The position numbers and the translations under genes are program-made. A stretch of 64,000 nt of DNA. It comes from Fidelibacterota bacterium. Lineage in GTDB: Bacteria; Fidelibacterota; UBA8477; JABMPR01. Below, piece by piece: positions 51,938 to 60,815 of the stretch. A model generated the notes under the pieces. The model did no database searches. It was not told the DNA's origin and saw only the letters and a list, made by a program, of their open reading frames with translations. The DNA is taken from assembly GCA_016784025.1 (NCBI GenBank), contig JADHVL010000020.1, positions 1-64,000 of the forward strand, in the 5' to 3' direction. The number at the start of each line of letters is the position of its first letter. The first letter of the stretch is position 1.

Positions 51938-54919
51938 CTAGTCGATCAGCCAGTCATAGACATTTGACCCGGTTTCGCTACCACCACCACCTATCCATTC
52001 GCTGCCAATTGCCTGTACAGGACGAAAATCCCCTATACCTGCTCCTCCGTGGTCATCCTGACAACCCACGGCAATTTGAAAAGTAGCTACCTCAAGTGAT
52101 TCAGGAAACAGGTCTTTTGGCAAGGTGAACATGATGCGTTCGGATTCAGCATCACCAATTGTCCCAGCGACGCTCCCAGGCATATACTCTGCTTGTGGCT
52201 CATGTTTGTCATCTACAAGTAGAACACCACCAGCAATATACATGATTTGATCAGCCCTGAAATTTGCCTGAAATATGGATTGAGAATTCTTCCCCAATTC
52301 TGTTGTGCCAGTTGCTGAATTATAGCTGATCCCAATGGCGCAATATGTTAATTGATAGCCATATTCCGGATGCCAACCGGGGTCTACCAGATTTGAAAAA
52401 TTAAGTTCAAACTCGTAGTGATCAGTCCCCTGCTTCACTTCAAACCCAAGTATATCTGCCAGACCATTTTCGAATTGAGGATTGGTGGGATAAGTATAAC
52501 GTGAGTTCCGACCATGATCGTCACCAGCAGGATCTGAAGCCATTAGTATTGATCTGGCAGCTCCACTAAAACTGCTTAGCTCTTTTTCGCTAAGGAGACG
52601 ATGTTCTGGACCCATCAGGGCTGGCACTTCCCTCGTAATATCCAATTCGCAAAAGGCCAGGCTGTTGGGTGGAATAACAACATCTTGACGGGTTACTATA
52701 TAGCCCTCTTCATCATCTGGGACTGTCCATTGCCCCATTTGTTTTTCATATCTGATGCGCAGATTGGTCCGCTTCCAGTTTAGATCCAGTTGACTGACCA
52801 CCACATCGGCAAATAGCTCAAACGATAGTTTCATTTCTTGTGAGGACGATCGAGAAATGGCTATGTCAAATTGTGATTCAGAATCCTGGTACTCAATCTC
52901 CCATTGATCCTCACCCATGGGGTGTTTGAAGGTCACTTCTTTCAAGTCATTAAGGAGCCTGGGGGCAATGGTCACACGAGCTTCAGATAAATCGGGTTGG
53001 ATACCCAGTATATCCTGATAAAAGCTGCGAAGATACTCTGCCAGGCTCCAGGCTTGACTAAAAGTACCTGATAGGTGAAGCTGGCCATCTCTGGGCCAGG
53101 CATCTGTGAGCTCGGCAATGGTACCCACTGCACCGCGCTCAATAATTTGTTGTGTCAGATTATTAAACAATGCTTCAGCATATTGATATTGATGGAACTG
53201 AATCGCTGGAGTGATGGTGGCTGCCGAATTCCAGGTCCAGATAATACCATTGTGGTAGGCAGCATCCTGTACATATAGACCGGGTTGATGATGATATGGA
53301 TGGAAATTCGAATCATCCTGTGCCAGCGACAAAACCCCATTCCTGGTGATCAATTGGGGTGCCAGGGTGGCGAAGGTGGACCAATCGCAGGTTTCATGGA
53401 ACAATTGGGGTACGAGGAAAACATTGGGACGTATTTGAGAATCCTGTGAATCATCGGAGTTGAGATGATCAACCAGATGGTTCCCCTCAGCAGATCTAAA
53501 TATTTCCAGTGATGCATCGCAGCTGGTGATGGTCTGTTGGACCTGCTGGACCAATTCAAAATCCCGATATTTCTGAGCGAGACGTTTGGTAATCTCTAAC
53601 TGGTCACGCCAGATGAATTGAATATCAATGGCTCGATCTCCTCTGGGACTCCAGGGACCATCAGGACCCTTGGCATCCATCCAGGTGTCTGCATCGGCAT
53701 GTCGTAATAGACCATCCTTATCCGCCCAATTCTTCAGTGAGCCTTCAGTTGCACGACGGATGGCTGGCCACATCTTGTCCAGAAATCTCTCATCATTACT
53801 GTATCGATAATAATCCCAAACTGAGCGAACAAACCACGGGGTACCATCAGTAGTATTGTAGATAATGTTATCTGGTTGAGCCCGATTGGGAACCCGACCA
53901 TAGTCTGGGTCAAATTCGTCTTTATTTTGAAGATCAGCAAATGACAGAAGGATCTGCCTGGCGTCCTCATATTGACCACTTACCAGTACAGCTCCAGCGA
54001 ATGAAATAAAGGCATCCCGTCCCCAATAGTCATCAAACCAGGGTAATCCGGCATAGATTCCCTTTCCCAATTGTTTCATCACCAGACCATCTAAAGAATG
54101 ATGAGCCCAGAAAATGGCCTTATCCAGATCAGGGAGATTACTCCTCAAGATGGTGGACTCTGCCCGCTTGTCAATCCTTTGCTGTCTCATGCTTCTGATA
54201 TTTTCAATCCAGCCCGGCTCTATTTTTAGTTCTTCTGCATCTTTGTTGAGAGATATGGCAATCACGAGGCGATGAGATGCAGAGTATTCAGCCCTGAGGG
54301 TCAAGAATGCTGTATATAGCTGTAAATCAGGGACTTCCGCCGGGAGCCAACTCATGGGTTGGGAAAACCATACTTTTAAATGGGGAAAACTGGAGGGAAT
54401 ATCAAGCATGCGATTTAAAATGACATTCATTTCCTGACCAGACGTACTGATCTCAAAATCTTCAGTCTGATTCCCACCCAGAATGGCGGGTTGAACTTTC
54501 CAATGGGTGGCCTGATCTGCCTCCAGCTCTACCAGGAGCATTCTCCTCTCATCCAGGAGGGTCCAGGTTTCACGAATTCCCAAACCTGGATAATGACGTA
54601 TGAGTGAGGCTGGGGTAATACTTACTTGAGCTTCTTCTCTTGGCAGCAATTCACCATCAGCTGAGATGAATAGATCTTCAAAATATCCACGCTTAAGAGC
54701 AGTAAGTCCATGCCAGGGAGAACTATTGTACCCGCCAGCTCGAGTTACCCAATGTGCATCCTGTTTATCGGTATAGGCTATTTCTCGATGACTAGCTGGT
54801 GGTAAATCAAATACAGCAGGATTGGGGTCAGATTCTGAATCTGAGAAGCATGACCCTATCAATAAAATCGAGAGGCCACTCAGAATCAAGCGACACATAT
54901 TGATAAGTGACACCTTCAT
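51938..54919 (-). CDS. Exported amylo-alpha-1,6-glucosidase-like lipoprotein
   Basis: A 993-residue protein. Lipobox LIGSC (Cys about 24). The first 250 residues form a beta-sandwich (PWHGLTALKRGYFEDLFIS). The catalytic (alpha/alpha)6-barrel runs from about 275 to 650, with LPWFDDYWGRDAFISFAGAVL, FVRSVWDYYRYSNDERFLD, ADADTWMDAKGPDGPWSPRGD and GAVGTIAELTDAWPRDGQ. This matches the GDE/GH133 debranching family, with relation to GH15. The C-terminal 190 residues resemble the glucodextranase-type binding module, with a final stretch around GGGSETGSNVYDW. It would debranch alpha-1,6 linkages at the cell surface. Confidence 0.85.
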   Translation of the reverse strand: MKVSLINMCRLILSGLSILLIGSCFSDSESDPNPAVFDLPPASHREIAYTDKQDAHWVTRAGGYNSSPWHGLTALKRGYFEDLFISADGELLPREEAQVSITPASLIRHYPGLGIRETWTLLDERRMLLVELEADQATHWKVQPAILGGNQTEDFEISTSGQEMNVILNRMLDIPSSFPHLKVWFSQPMSWLPAEVPDLQLYTAFLTLRAEYSASHRLVIAISLNKDAEELKIEPGWIENIRSMRQQRIDKRAESTILRSNLPDLDKAIFWAHHSLDGLVMKQLGKGIYAGLPWFDDYWGRDAFISFAGAVLVSGQYEDARQILLSFADLQNKDEFDPDYGRVPNRAQPDNIIYNTTDGTPWFVRSVWDYYRYSNDERFLDKMWPAIRRATEGSLKNWADKDGLLRHADADTWMDAKGPDGPWSPRGDRAIDIQFIWRDQLEITKRLAQKYRDFELVQQVQQTITSCDASLEIFRSAEGNHLVDHLNSDDSQDSQIRPNVFLVPQLFHETCDWSTFATLAPQLITRNGVLSLAQDDSNFHPYHHQPGLYVQDAAYHNGIIWTWNSAATITPAIQFHQYQYAEALFNNLTQQIIERGAVGTIAELTDAWPRDGQLHLSGTFSQAWSLAEYLRSFYQDILGIQPDLSEARVTIAPRLLNDLKEVTFKHPMGEDQWEIEYQDSESQFDIAISRSSSQEMKLSFELFADVVVSQLDLNWKRTNLRIRYEKQMGQWTVPDDEEGYIVTRQDVVIPPNSLAFCELDITREVPALMGPEHRLLSEKELSSFSGAARSILMASDPAGDDHGRNSRYTYPTNPQFENGLADILGFEVKQGTDHYEFELNFSNLVDPGWHPEYGYQLTYCAIGISYNSATGTTELGKNSQSIFQANFRADQIMYIAGGVLLVDDKHEPQAEYMPGSVAGTIGDAESERIMFTLPKDLFPESLEVATFQIAVGCQDDHGGAGIGDFRPVQAIGSEWIGGGGSETGSNVYDWLID

Positions 54920-54931
54920 AAGGCTATACCC

Positions 54932-57900
54932 CTATTTCAGATAAATCATCTTGATCACGTCTGATGAAGTTCCCACTTTAATCTGTGCTAGATACATTCC
55001 TGTCTCAACTGCCAGACCTGAGGCTGAATATCCATTCCAGCTTACATCATGATATCCACCCACTTGAGGACTTGATACCAGCGTTTTAACCAGCTGACCT
55101 TTGATGTCATAAATATTTAGCTCAACCTCACCTGGATTGGTTAAAAAATACCGAATGGTAGTTGTGGGGTTAAAAGGGTTGGGAAAGTTTTGATATAGAC
55201 TGAATTCCTCAATCCCCACCACCTCTGGCTCATCAATAGAGAGGAGTGCTGGGAGGGGTGGTATATCCACCATTTCCTCTATATTTGAGATGGTATAAAC
55301 AGCCGATTCATACGGTTCCATGGATACTACAAAACTTTGCAATGCAGCCCCTGTTACAGACTCACTAACACCGGTATAGTGGTTGTTAAGCCAGTAGGTG
55401 GAATCAAGACTGAACCCATTCATAAATTTCAGATTTTCCGCAGCCAGATTGAGGGTGGCAGTTTGAGAAAACGCTGAAAAATTGGCCAAGGATAGGCCGT
55501 TAGAATTAGTAAAGGGACGTAAAATGGCGTATACCATTCCACTCCCGGCGGTTACCCGGTCAAAATCAGACTCATCGGAGGAATTGACAGCCCCATCTCC
55601 ATTCGTGTCCTTTTTATGCTGCCAGAAGGCAGGGAATTGGGCTCTGATTTGGGCCAATTTTTGATAATGGGGGGTTAAGAGGTTTCGACCACCAAATTCC
55701 CAGTTGATCACACCTCTTCTGCGGTCATTGAGATCGGGTTCTCCCGGGGCTCCCATATCTTTGCCCCAACCAACTTCCTGTCCATTGGTGACCATAGGGA
55801 TACCAGGTGCCGTGAATATAACGGTAGCCATGGGCATGGTTTTCACAAATGAGTCGTAATTATACGCGATCCGATCCTCATCCTGTGATTCCATAAAGCG
55901 CATGTAATAGGAGTTCTCTCCAGGATAATATCCGCCATTGTTTAGTTCACTATGGAGTGTGTTGATACTGCCTGATGAAAAACCAAAACTACGAATGGCA
56001 TTGAAGTAAGTTTTAAAATCATAGCTTGCATCCAAACCGCCGCCTTGATCAGCATAGAGGACCTGGGTCCCCCCTCCAGTACCATCATCCTCACCTAATA
56101 AAAATATATCCTGTTTGACGTGTTTGAGGGCTTCCCGAACCGGGATACCCATGTTTGATTCGCCAAATTTGCGGTGAGGTCCCCAATAGACATCATATCG
56201 ATACCCGTCGATACCGAATTCTTCTATCCAATACTCATAGACACCAGTCATATAGCGTCTGGCATCCAGATCGCGCCAGTCCCAGTTGAGGAGAACGTCA
56301 CTAAATGCACAATAATAGTGAATTCCTTCGGCTGTGAAGCAATCACCCAATCCATTGGTATTGTGGGGAATGAGCTCTGTCTGGTAATAATTCCAATATT
56401 GGGAGTATTCACCATATAGAGAGGCTTCTTCAGCAAAAGGGTGCACATTTCCACTGTGATTGGGTGTCACATCCTGAATGACCTTTAATCCTAGATCATG
56501 TGCTGCTGCGACAAAATCTTTATAATCCTGATTGGTACCTAATGATGATTCTACCTGCATAAAATCTTCGATGTAATAACCAATATTGATTTGATTGTCT
56601 ACATCACCGGGAATCTCCATTACGGGTAAAACCCAGATGGTGTTGAAGCCCATGGCGGCAATATAATCCAGGTTTGGAATGGCGGAGGCGATGGTCCCAT
56701 CAGGTGTGAAGGCTTTAAAAAACAACAAATAGATGCGGCTTTGCTTAACCCATTGGGGATTATCACTGAAACCGCCAATATCTACGGATGTACCGTCAGA
56801 GTCGATAAAGAAATATCCCTGGGTAGAATCGGTCTCACCCTCTTCATCCTCTACGATTAATGAAACGAAATATTCACCTGGAGTTGTCGGAGTTGTGATG
56901 TTCTCTTGGCTAGCAATAGATCCATGTATTCCCAAACTCTGTGGATTGCGAGGATCCTCACTCCACAGAAAACTGAGACCACCACCATCAGGATCCACAC
57001 TTTCGTCTCCGTTGAGCGTAAGTGATCCAGTATTGCCCGTAATGGTCACTGATGCCACTGGCTCATGGTTTACTTTTTTCATGATAGCCAACTGCCCTGA
57101 ACTCTCCGTATTTCCATCGACAACAGCTTGAAGCGTGAAAATATTTTCGCCATCAATTAGACTAACACTTGTGTCAATAATACCCTGATTGACTGAAGTC
57201 GTCCAACTTTCGCCTCCCCTTTCAATTGTAGCGGAGGTGACATCCTCGTTGTAACTACCATCCGCATCAAAAATGGCACCCTGAATACGCCAGCTATCCT
57301 TCCATGTTTGGGCAGGCAGAGTTAAGAACTGAACCAGATTCGCCTGTACACTAAAGCTGGTTGTCTCAGAATGGAAACTTCCAAAGCTATTTGAGGCTGT
57401 GATGGTTAGAGTATGAGTCCCATCTTCCAAAGCATCTGGGACCTGGAAACTAAGTTGACGACTTCCAGGATTGTAACTAGCACCAATATTTGTATAGGAC
57501 AGATCACCAACTAGGACGCTGATGGAGCCAGCATCAATTGAGGTTGCAGTCGAAGGGAATAAATAGGCTGTGATCTCTGGATGTCGTGAGCGAACAATCC
57601 CAGATGCCGAAGTTGAGTTTGGCAAAACAAGATGAATTGTGGGATCGTTAATAGGCAGAAAGGTATTATTGTTATCCGAGGGATTTTGCCTTGGATTCAA
57701 TGGGTCTGGGAACCAATCCCCATCATGGAATTTGTACTGATATGCACCGGATACGCTGTTGGGCGATGGCAATGGGTCGGGTCCTCCCACTCGGAGGCGA
57801 ACGGTTTTAAACCAAACATTGCCTGCGCTATTGTAACTCATTTGCGAAATCGCTGCACTTGGATTCCACCCATTAAATTCACCAGGGATATGAACGCTAC

Positions 57901-58006
57901 TTGGATTATCAGTAGGGTAATAGTAGAAAGTGACATCCACACTATCTTGCGCAAATGTTATCTGAGCTAGAATCAGTGTGAGTATAATTATGAATTTCTT
58001 TTGCAT
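54932..58006 (-). CDS. Secreted alpha-amylase (GH13) with CBM48-like domain and T9SS tail
   Basis: A 1024-residue protein. Signal peptide (about 1-19); CBM48/AMPK-type starch-binding domain (VHIPGEFNGWNPSA to FPDPLNPRQNPSDNN); Ig/PKD-like domains (about 130-400). The GH13 barrel follows: region I DVTPNH (about 509), II GYRYDVYW with the nucleophile Asp (about 600), III LGEDDG with the acid Glu (about 635), IV RFMESQDEDR with the third Asp (about 702). The end is a T9SS sorting domain (QNFPNPFNPTTTIRYFL to VIKMIYLK). ATG 58006 is taken; the frame opens at a TTG four codons earlier. Secretion through T9SS suggests surface starch hydrolysis. The distance to the debranching gene is 12 bases. Confidence 0.92.
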   Translation of the reverse strand: MQKKFIIILTLILAQITFAQDSVDVTFYYYPTDNPSSVHIPGEFNGWNPSAAISQMSYNSAGNVWFKTVRLRVGGPDPLPSPNSVSGAYQYKFHDGDWFPDPLNPRQNPSDNNNTFLPINDPTIHLVLPNSTSASGIVRSRHPEITAYLFPSTATSIDAGSISVLVGDLSYTNIGASYNPGSRQLSFQVPDALEDGTHTLTITASNSFGSFHSETTSFSVQANLVQFLTLPAQTWKDSWRIQGAIFDADGSYNEDVTSATIERGGESWTTSVNQGIIDTSVSLIDGENIFTLQAVVDGNTESSGQLAIMKKVNHEPVASVTITGNTGSLTLNGDESVDPDGGGLSFLWSEDPRNPQSLGIHGSIASQENITTPTTPGEYFVSLIVEDEEGETDSTQGYFFIDSDGTSVDIGGFSDNPQWVKQSRIYLLFFKAFTPDGTIASAIPNLDYIAAMGFNTIWVLPVMEIPGDVDNQINIGYYIEDFMQVESSLGTNQDYKDFVAAAHDLGLKVIQDVTPNHSGNVHPFAEEASLYGEYSQYWNYYQTELIPHNTNGLGDCFTAEGIHYYCAFSDVLLNWDWRDLDARRYMTGVYEYWIEEFGIDGYRYDVYWGPHRKFGESNMGIPVREALKHVKQDIFLLGEDDGTGGGTQVLYADQGGGLDASYDFKTYFNAIRSFGFSSGSINTLHSELNNGGYYPGENSYYMRFMESQDEDRIAYNYDSFVKTMPMATVIFTAPGIPMVTNGQEVGWGKDMGAPGEPDLNDRRRGVINWEFGGRNLLTPHYQKLAQIRAQFPAFWQHKKDTNGDGAVNSSDESDFDRVTAGSGMVYAILRPFTNSNGLSLANFSAFSQTATLNLAAENLKFMNGFSLDSTYWLNNHYTGVSESVTGAALQSFVVSMEPYESAVYTISNIEEMVDIPPLPALLSIDEPEVVGIEEFSLYQNFPNPFNPTTTIRYFLTNPGEVELNIYDIKGQLVKTLVSSPQVGGYHDVSWNGYSASGLAVETGMYLAQIKVGTSSDVIKMIYLK

Positions 58007-58063
58007 GGTAATCCCCAAAACTCTTGTTTATGAAATGTTAAAATATTTTGCCACATGTAAGTA

Positions 58064-59821
58064 TCATTTCACTACGGTGAAGTGGTATGGCGATAGAATA
58101 AATTTATCCTCTGCATCCAGGGATAGGTCACCGAGGAGAACTTCCTCAACTCCTTTTGCAGTGAATTTGAAGCTATCAGCGGAAAAATTAAAGAAACTCA
58201 GGAGCGGACCATGTTTGTAAGCCATGATCTTCCTATCATTGTTTGCAATAATAAACTTGAATGGTGAAGAGGATGTGAGGTATTCTTTTCTGATCTTAAG
58301 TACATCTGACATGACCTGAGATATACCTGTATCCCCTTCATCCCATTTCAAAGGGACCTTCTCAAACAGACCCGGAACATATTCACCCCTGGTGCCCATT
58401 TCCTGACCTGCGTAGATCAGTGGATTGCCATCCATCAAGGCGATAAATGCCCAGGCAGTGAGATTTAGTTCTCTATCTGCGATGAGTGTTGCTGATCTGG
58501 TTTTATCATGATTTTCACTAAAACGCATCCTCAGTGAACCCTGAGGATATTGAAATTCTTCCAACTCATAGGAGCGTTTGATCTCAGATGGGTCTGCATT
58601 TCCTTGGGAAAGTTGGATGACCCCCTCCCACATGTTCCAGGAGTATGTCATATCATGGCCAGTAAGATGCAGCTCTGGTTTGGCACCCTCTGCCAGAAAA
58701 AAGACATCTGGTTTAACCTGCTGACAAGCAGCTTTAGCACTGGTCCAGAAATCATTGGGAACCAATTCAGCAACGTCAAATCGATACCCATCGATGTCAG
58801 TTTCTGTGATCCACCATTGCAGCATATCAAGCATATAGCTTCTCAACTCAGGGTTGTCATAGTTAAGATCAGCTACATCATGCCAGTCTGTATCGGGTGG
58901 AATCGTTACTCCGTTTTCGTCCTGGGAATACCAATCGGGATGCTCATCCATCAATTTATTGTCCCAGGCGGTATGGTTCATTACAAAATCCAGGATAATA
59001 TGCATATCCCGAGCATGTATTTCATCAACCAGCTGTTTAAAATCTTCCATGGATCCCATATCGGGATTGACTGCGTAATAGTCTTTCACTGAGTAGGGAC
59101 TGCCTACGGACCCTTTTCTATTCTCCAATCCTATGGGATGAACAGGCATGAGCCACATCAGATCAATGCCCAATGCTTTTATACGATCCAGATCCTTGAT
59201 CAATCCCTGGAAGGTTCCCTCCTGAGAATGTTGGCGAACAAACACTTCGTAAATAACTGCATCTTTCACCCATTCAGGCGAGGCTGGAGCCTTAACTTTA
59301 CTTGCTTCATTTCTCAATAGGTCTACCTCATCTATATAGGGTTCCAGATATACAGCTCCAGGGATGCCTCCTGGACCACCAGTATCTTCAATACGAAGTA
59401 CGAGGTGGTGAACCTTTCCATCAGCTAATTTGTCTCCAACATCAAAAAAGAATTTAATATTATATCCCATATGATTACCGAACAATCTTCCATCCAGCCA
59501 TACTACGGCGTTGTCATCTATGGAATCAAAGACCAGGGCCAGGTTGTAACCTGCAGGGATATTTTTGGCCTGTAATTGAGTAGAATACCAGGCAAAGCCA
59601 TCATATTCATCATCGGCCCATACTCCTGGTACCTCCGTTGGTTCCCACACGGAACGGTCATAATCATTATCAAACCAACCTGCTCGAAGACCTACACGGC
59701 TTGAATCGTACTTCAAGACCCAGGGTGCATCTAAGAATTGTGATTCAAGGGTAAGGGTGTCACATCCAGACATGAGCAACGTACCAACAACAAGAAAAAG
59801 AATAAGACAAAAGTTTTTCAT
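58064..59821 (-). CDS. Alpha-amylase-family lipoprotein (GH13)
   Basis: A 585-residue lipoprotein (LLMSGC, Cys about 20). An N-terminal jelly-roll sugar-binding domain of the GH2 type (about 30-165, FAWYSTQLQAKNIPAG; AVVWLDGRLFGNHMGY) precedes the GH13 barrel: region I DFVMNH (about 275), II GYRFDVAEL (about 345), III FLAEG (about 375), IV SENHDKTR (about 433). All three catalytic acids are present. The anchored periplasmic or outer-membrane position suits cutting of short malto-oligosaccharides before transport. ATG 59821 is preferred to the TTG four codons upstream. The gene is 25 bases after malG. Confidence 0.9.
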   Translation of the reverse strand: MKNFCLILFLVVGTLLMSGCDTLTLESQFLDAPWVLKYDSSRVGLRAGWFDNDYDRSVWEPTEVPGVWADDEYDGFAWYSTQLQAKNIPAGYNLALVFDSIDDNAVVWLDGRLFGNHMGYNIKFFFDVGDKLADGKVHHLVLRIEDTGGPGGIPGAVYLEPYIDEVDLLRNEASKVKAPASPEWVKDAVIYEVFVRQHSQEGTFQGLIKDLDRIKALGIDLMWLMPVHPIGLENRKGSVGSPYSVKDYYAVNPDMGSMEDFKQLVDEIHARDMHIILDFVMNHTAWDNKLMDEHPDWYSQDENGVTIPPDTDWHDVADLNYDNPELRSYMLDMLQWWITETDIDGYRFDVAELVPNDFWTSAKAACQQVKPDVFFLAEGAKPELHLTGHDMTYSWNMWEGVIQLSQGNADPSEIKRSYELEEFQYPQGSLRMRFSENHDKTRSATLIADRELNLTAWAFIALMDGNPLIYAGQEMGTRGEYVPGLFEKVPLKWDEGDTGISQVMSDVLKIRKEYLTSSSPFKFIIANNDRKIMAYKHGPLLSFFNFSADSFKFTAKGVEEVLLGDLSLDAEDKFILSPYHFTVVK

Positions 59822-59846
59822 GGAAATTCCCAATAGATATCTTTAG

Positions 59847-60680
59847 CTAGCCTTTGACCGATCCCAGGGTGAGACCGCCAATTAAATATTTTGTAAGAAA
59901 GAGGAAAAGCGCAATGGCCGGTATGGAGACGATCATGGCTCCTGCAGCATAGAGACCCCACTCTGTATTCATATTCGCCTGAAATGATTTCAAACCGATG
60001 GGCAGGGTGAACATTTCTTTATACCACAGCACCTGAGCTGCAACAATATATTCAGTCCAGGCCGACATAAATGAGAACAGGGCCGTAATCACCAGAGCAG
60101 GTGATGCCAGGGGTAGAATGATCTTGTAAAATGCCATAAATCTGCTGGCACCATCTATGCGGGCAGCCTCTTCCAGGGAGTATGGGATGGTATCGTAATA
60201 CCCCTTCATTGACCATACACAGAATGGCAGGGCTGTTGAAGAATAAATGACAATCAAACCGAGATAGGTATTTATCAGATGGAGACTTGAAAGCATGATA
60301 AACAGAGGCAACAGCAGCATGGTGGCTGGAAACATCTGTGTAACCAGTAGACTGAAAAGACTGGCCTCGCGACCTGGAAAACGAAAACGGGACAAAGCAT
60401 ACCCTGCGGTGGAAGCCAGAGTTACACCGGTGAGCATGACTGTGGCAGTCACCAGAATAGAATTCCATATCCAGGTACCGAAGGGGTGATCAGTAAAAAG
60501 TTTCCGGTAATTATCAAAAGTCCAATCATCGGGAATAATGGACAAACTTTCTGTAAGCAGATTATCACCAGGACGAATGGATATCGTGATGACTCTGAGT
60601 ATGGGATAAATGGACCAGGCAACTGCCATAAACAGAGCGGTATAAATCATGAAATACTGGAGTTTTGAGGTTTTTTTCAT
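59847..60680 (-). CDS. malG: MalG-type maltodextrin ABC permease
   Basis: A 277-residue permease with six predicted helices. The N-terminal YFMIYTALFMAVAWSIYPILRVI and the cytoplasmic EAA loop EEAARIDGASRFMAFYKIILPLASP (about 170) are typical of MalG, as is the C-terminal FLTKYLIGGLTLGSVKG. It pairs with the MalF part of the downstream-coordinate fusion gene. ATG 60680 is chosen; the frame opens at a GTG eight codons earlier. No ATPase (malK) is in the window. Confidence 0.93.
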   Translation of the reverse strand: MKKTSKLQYFMIYTALFMAVAWSIYPILRVITISIRPGDNLLTESLSIIPDDWTFDNYRKLFTDHPFGTWIWNSILVTATVMLTGVTLASTAGYALSRFRFPGREASLFSLLVTQMFPATMLLLPLFIMLSSLHLINTYLGLIVIYSSTALPFCVWSMKGYYDTIPYSLEEAARIDGASRFMAFYKIILPLASPALVITALFSFMSAWTEYIVAAQVLWYKEMFTLPIGLKSFQANMNTEWGLYAAGAMIVSIPAIALFLFLTKYLIGGLTLGSVKG

Positions 60681-60699
60681 GAGAAATTGCCCAATTTTA

Positions 60700-60769
60700 A
60701 CCACGAAAGCTCAAAGACTCGAAGTTCCACTAACTGTGTATTTCTTAACCCCTCACTATGTTTCGTGGT
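60700..60769. repeat. Inverted repeat of the dispersed CCACGAAA type
   Basis: ACCACGAAA (60700-60708) and TTTCGTGGT (60761-60769) are perfect complements. The stretch, with CTTAGTGACTTGGTGG after it, resembles a widespread bacterial intergenic repeat. It fills much of the 135 bases between malG and the malE-malF gene. Confidence 0.75.
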
Positions 60770-60815
60770 CATTGGTGCCTTAGTGACTTGGTGGTTCATC
60801 GTTTTCATGGTCATA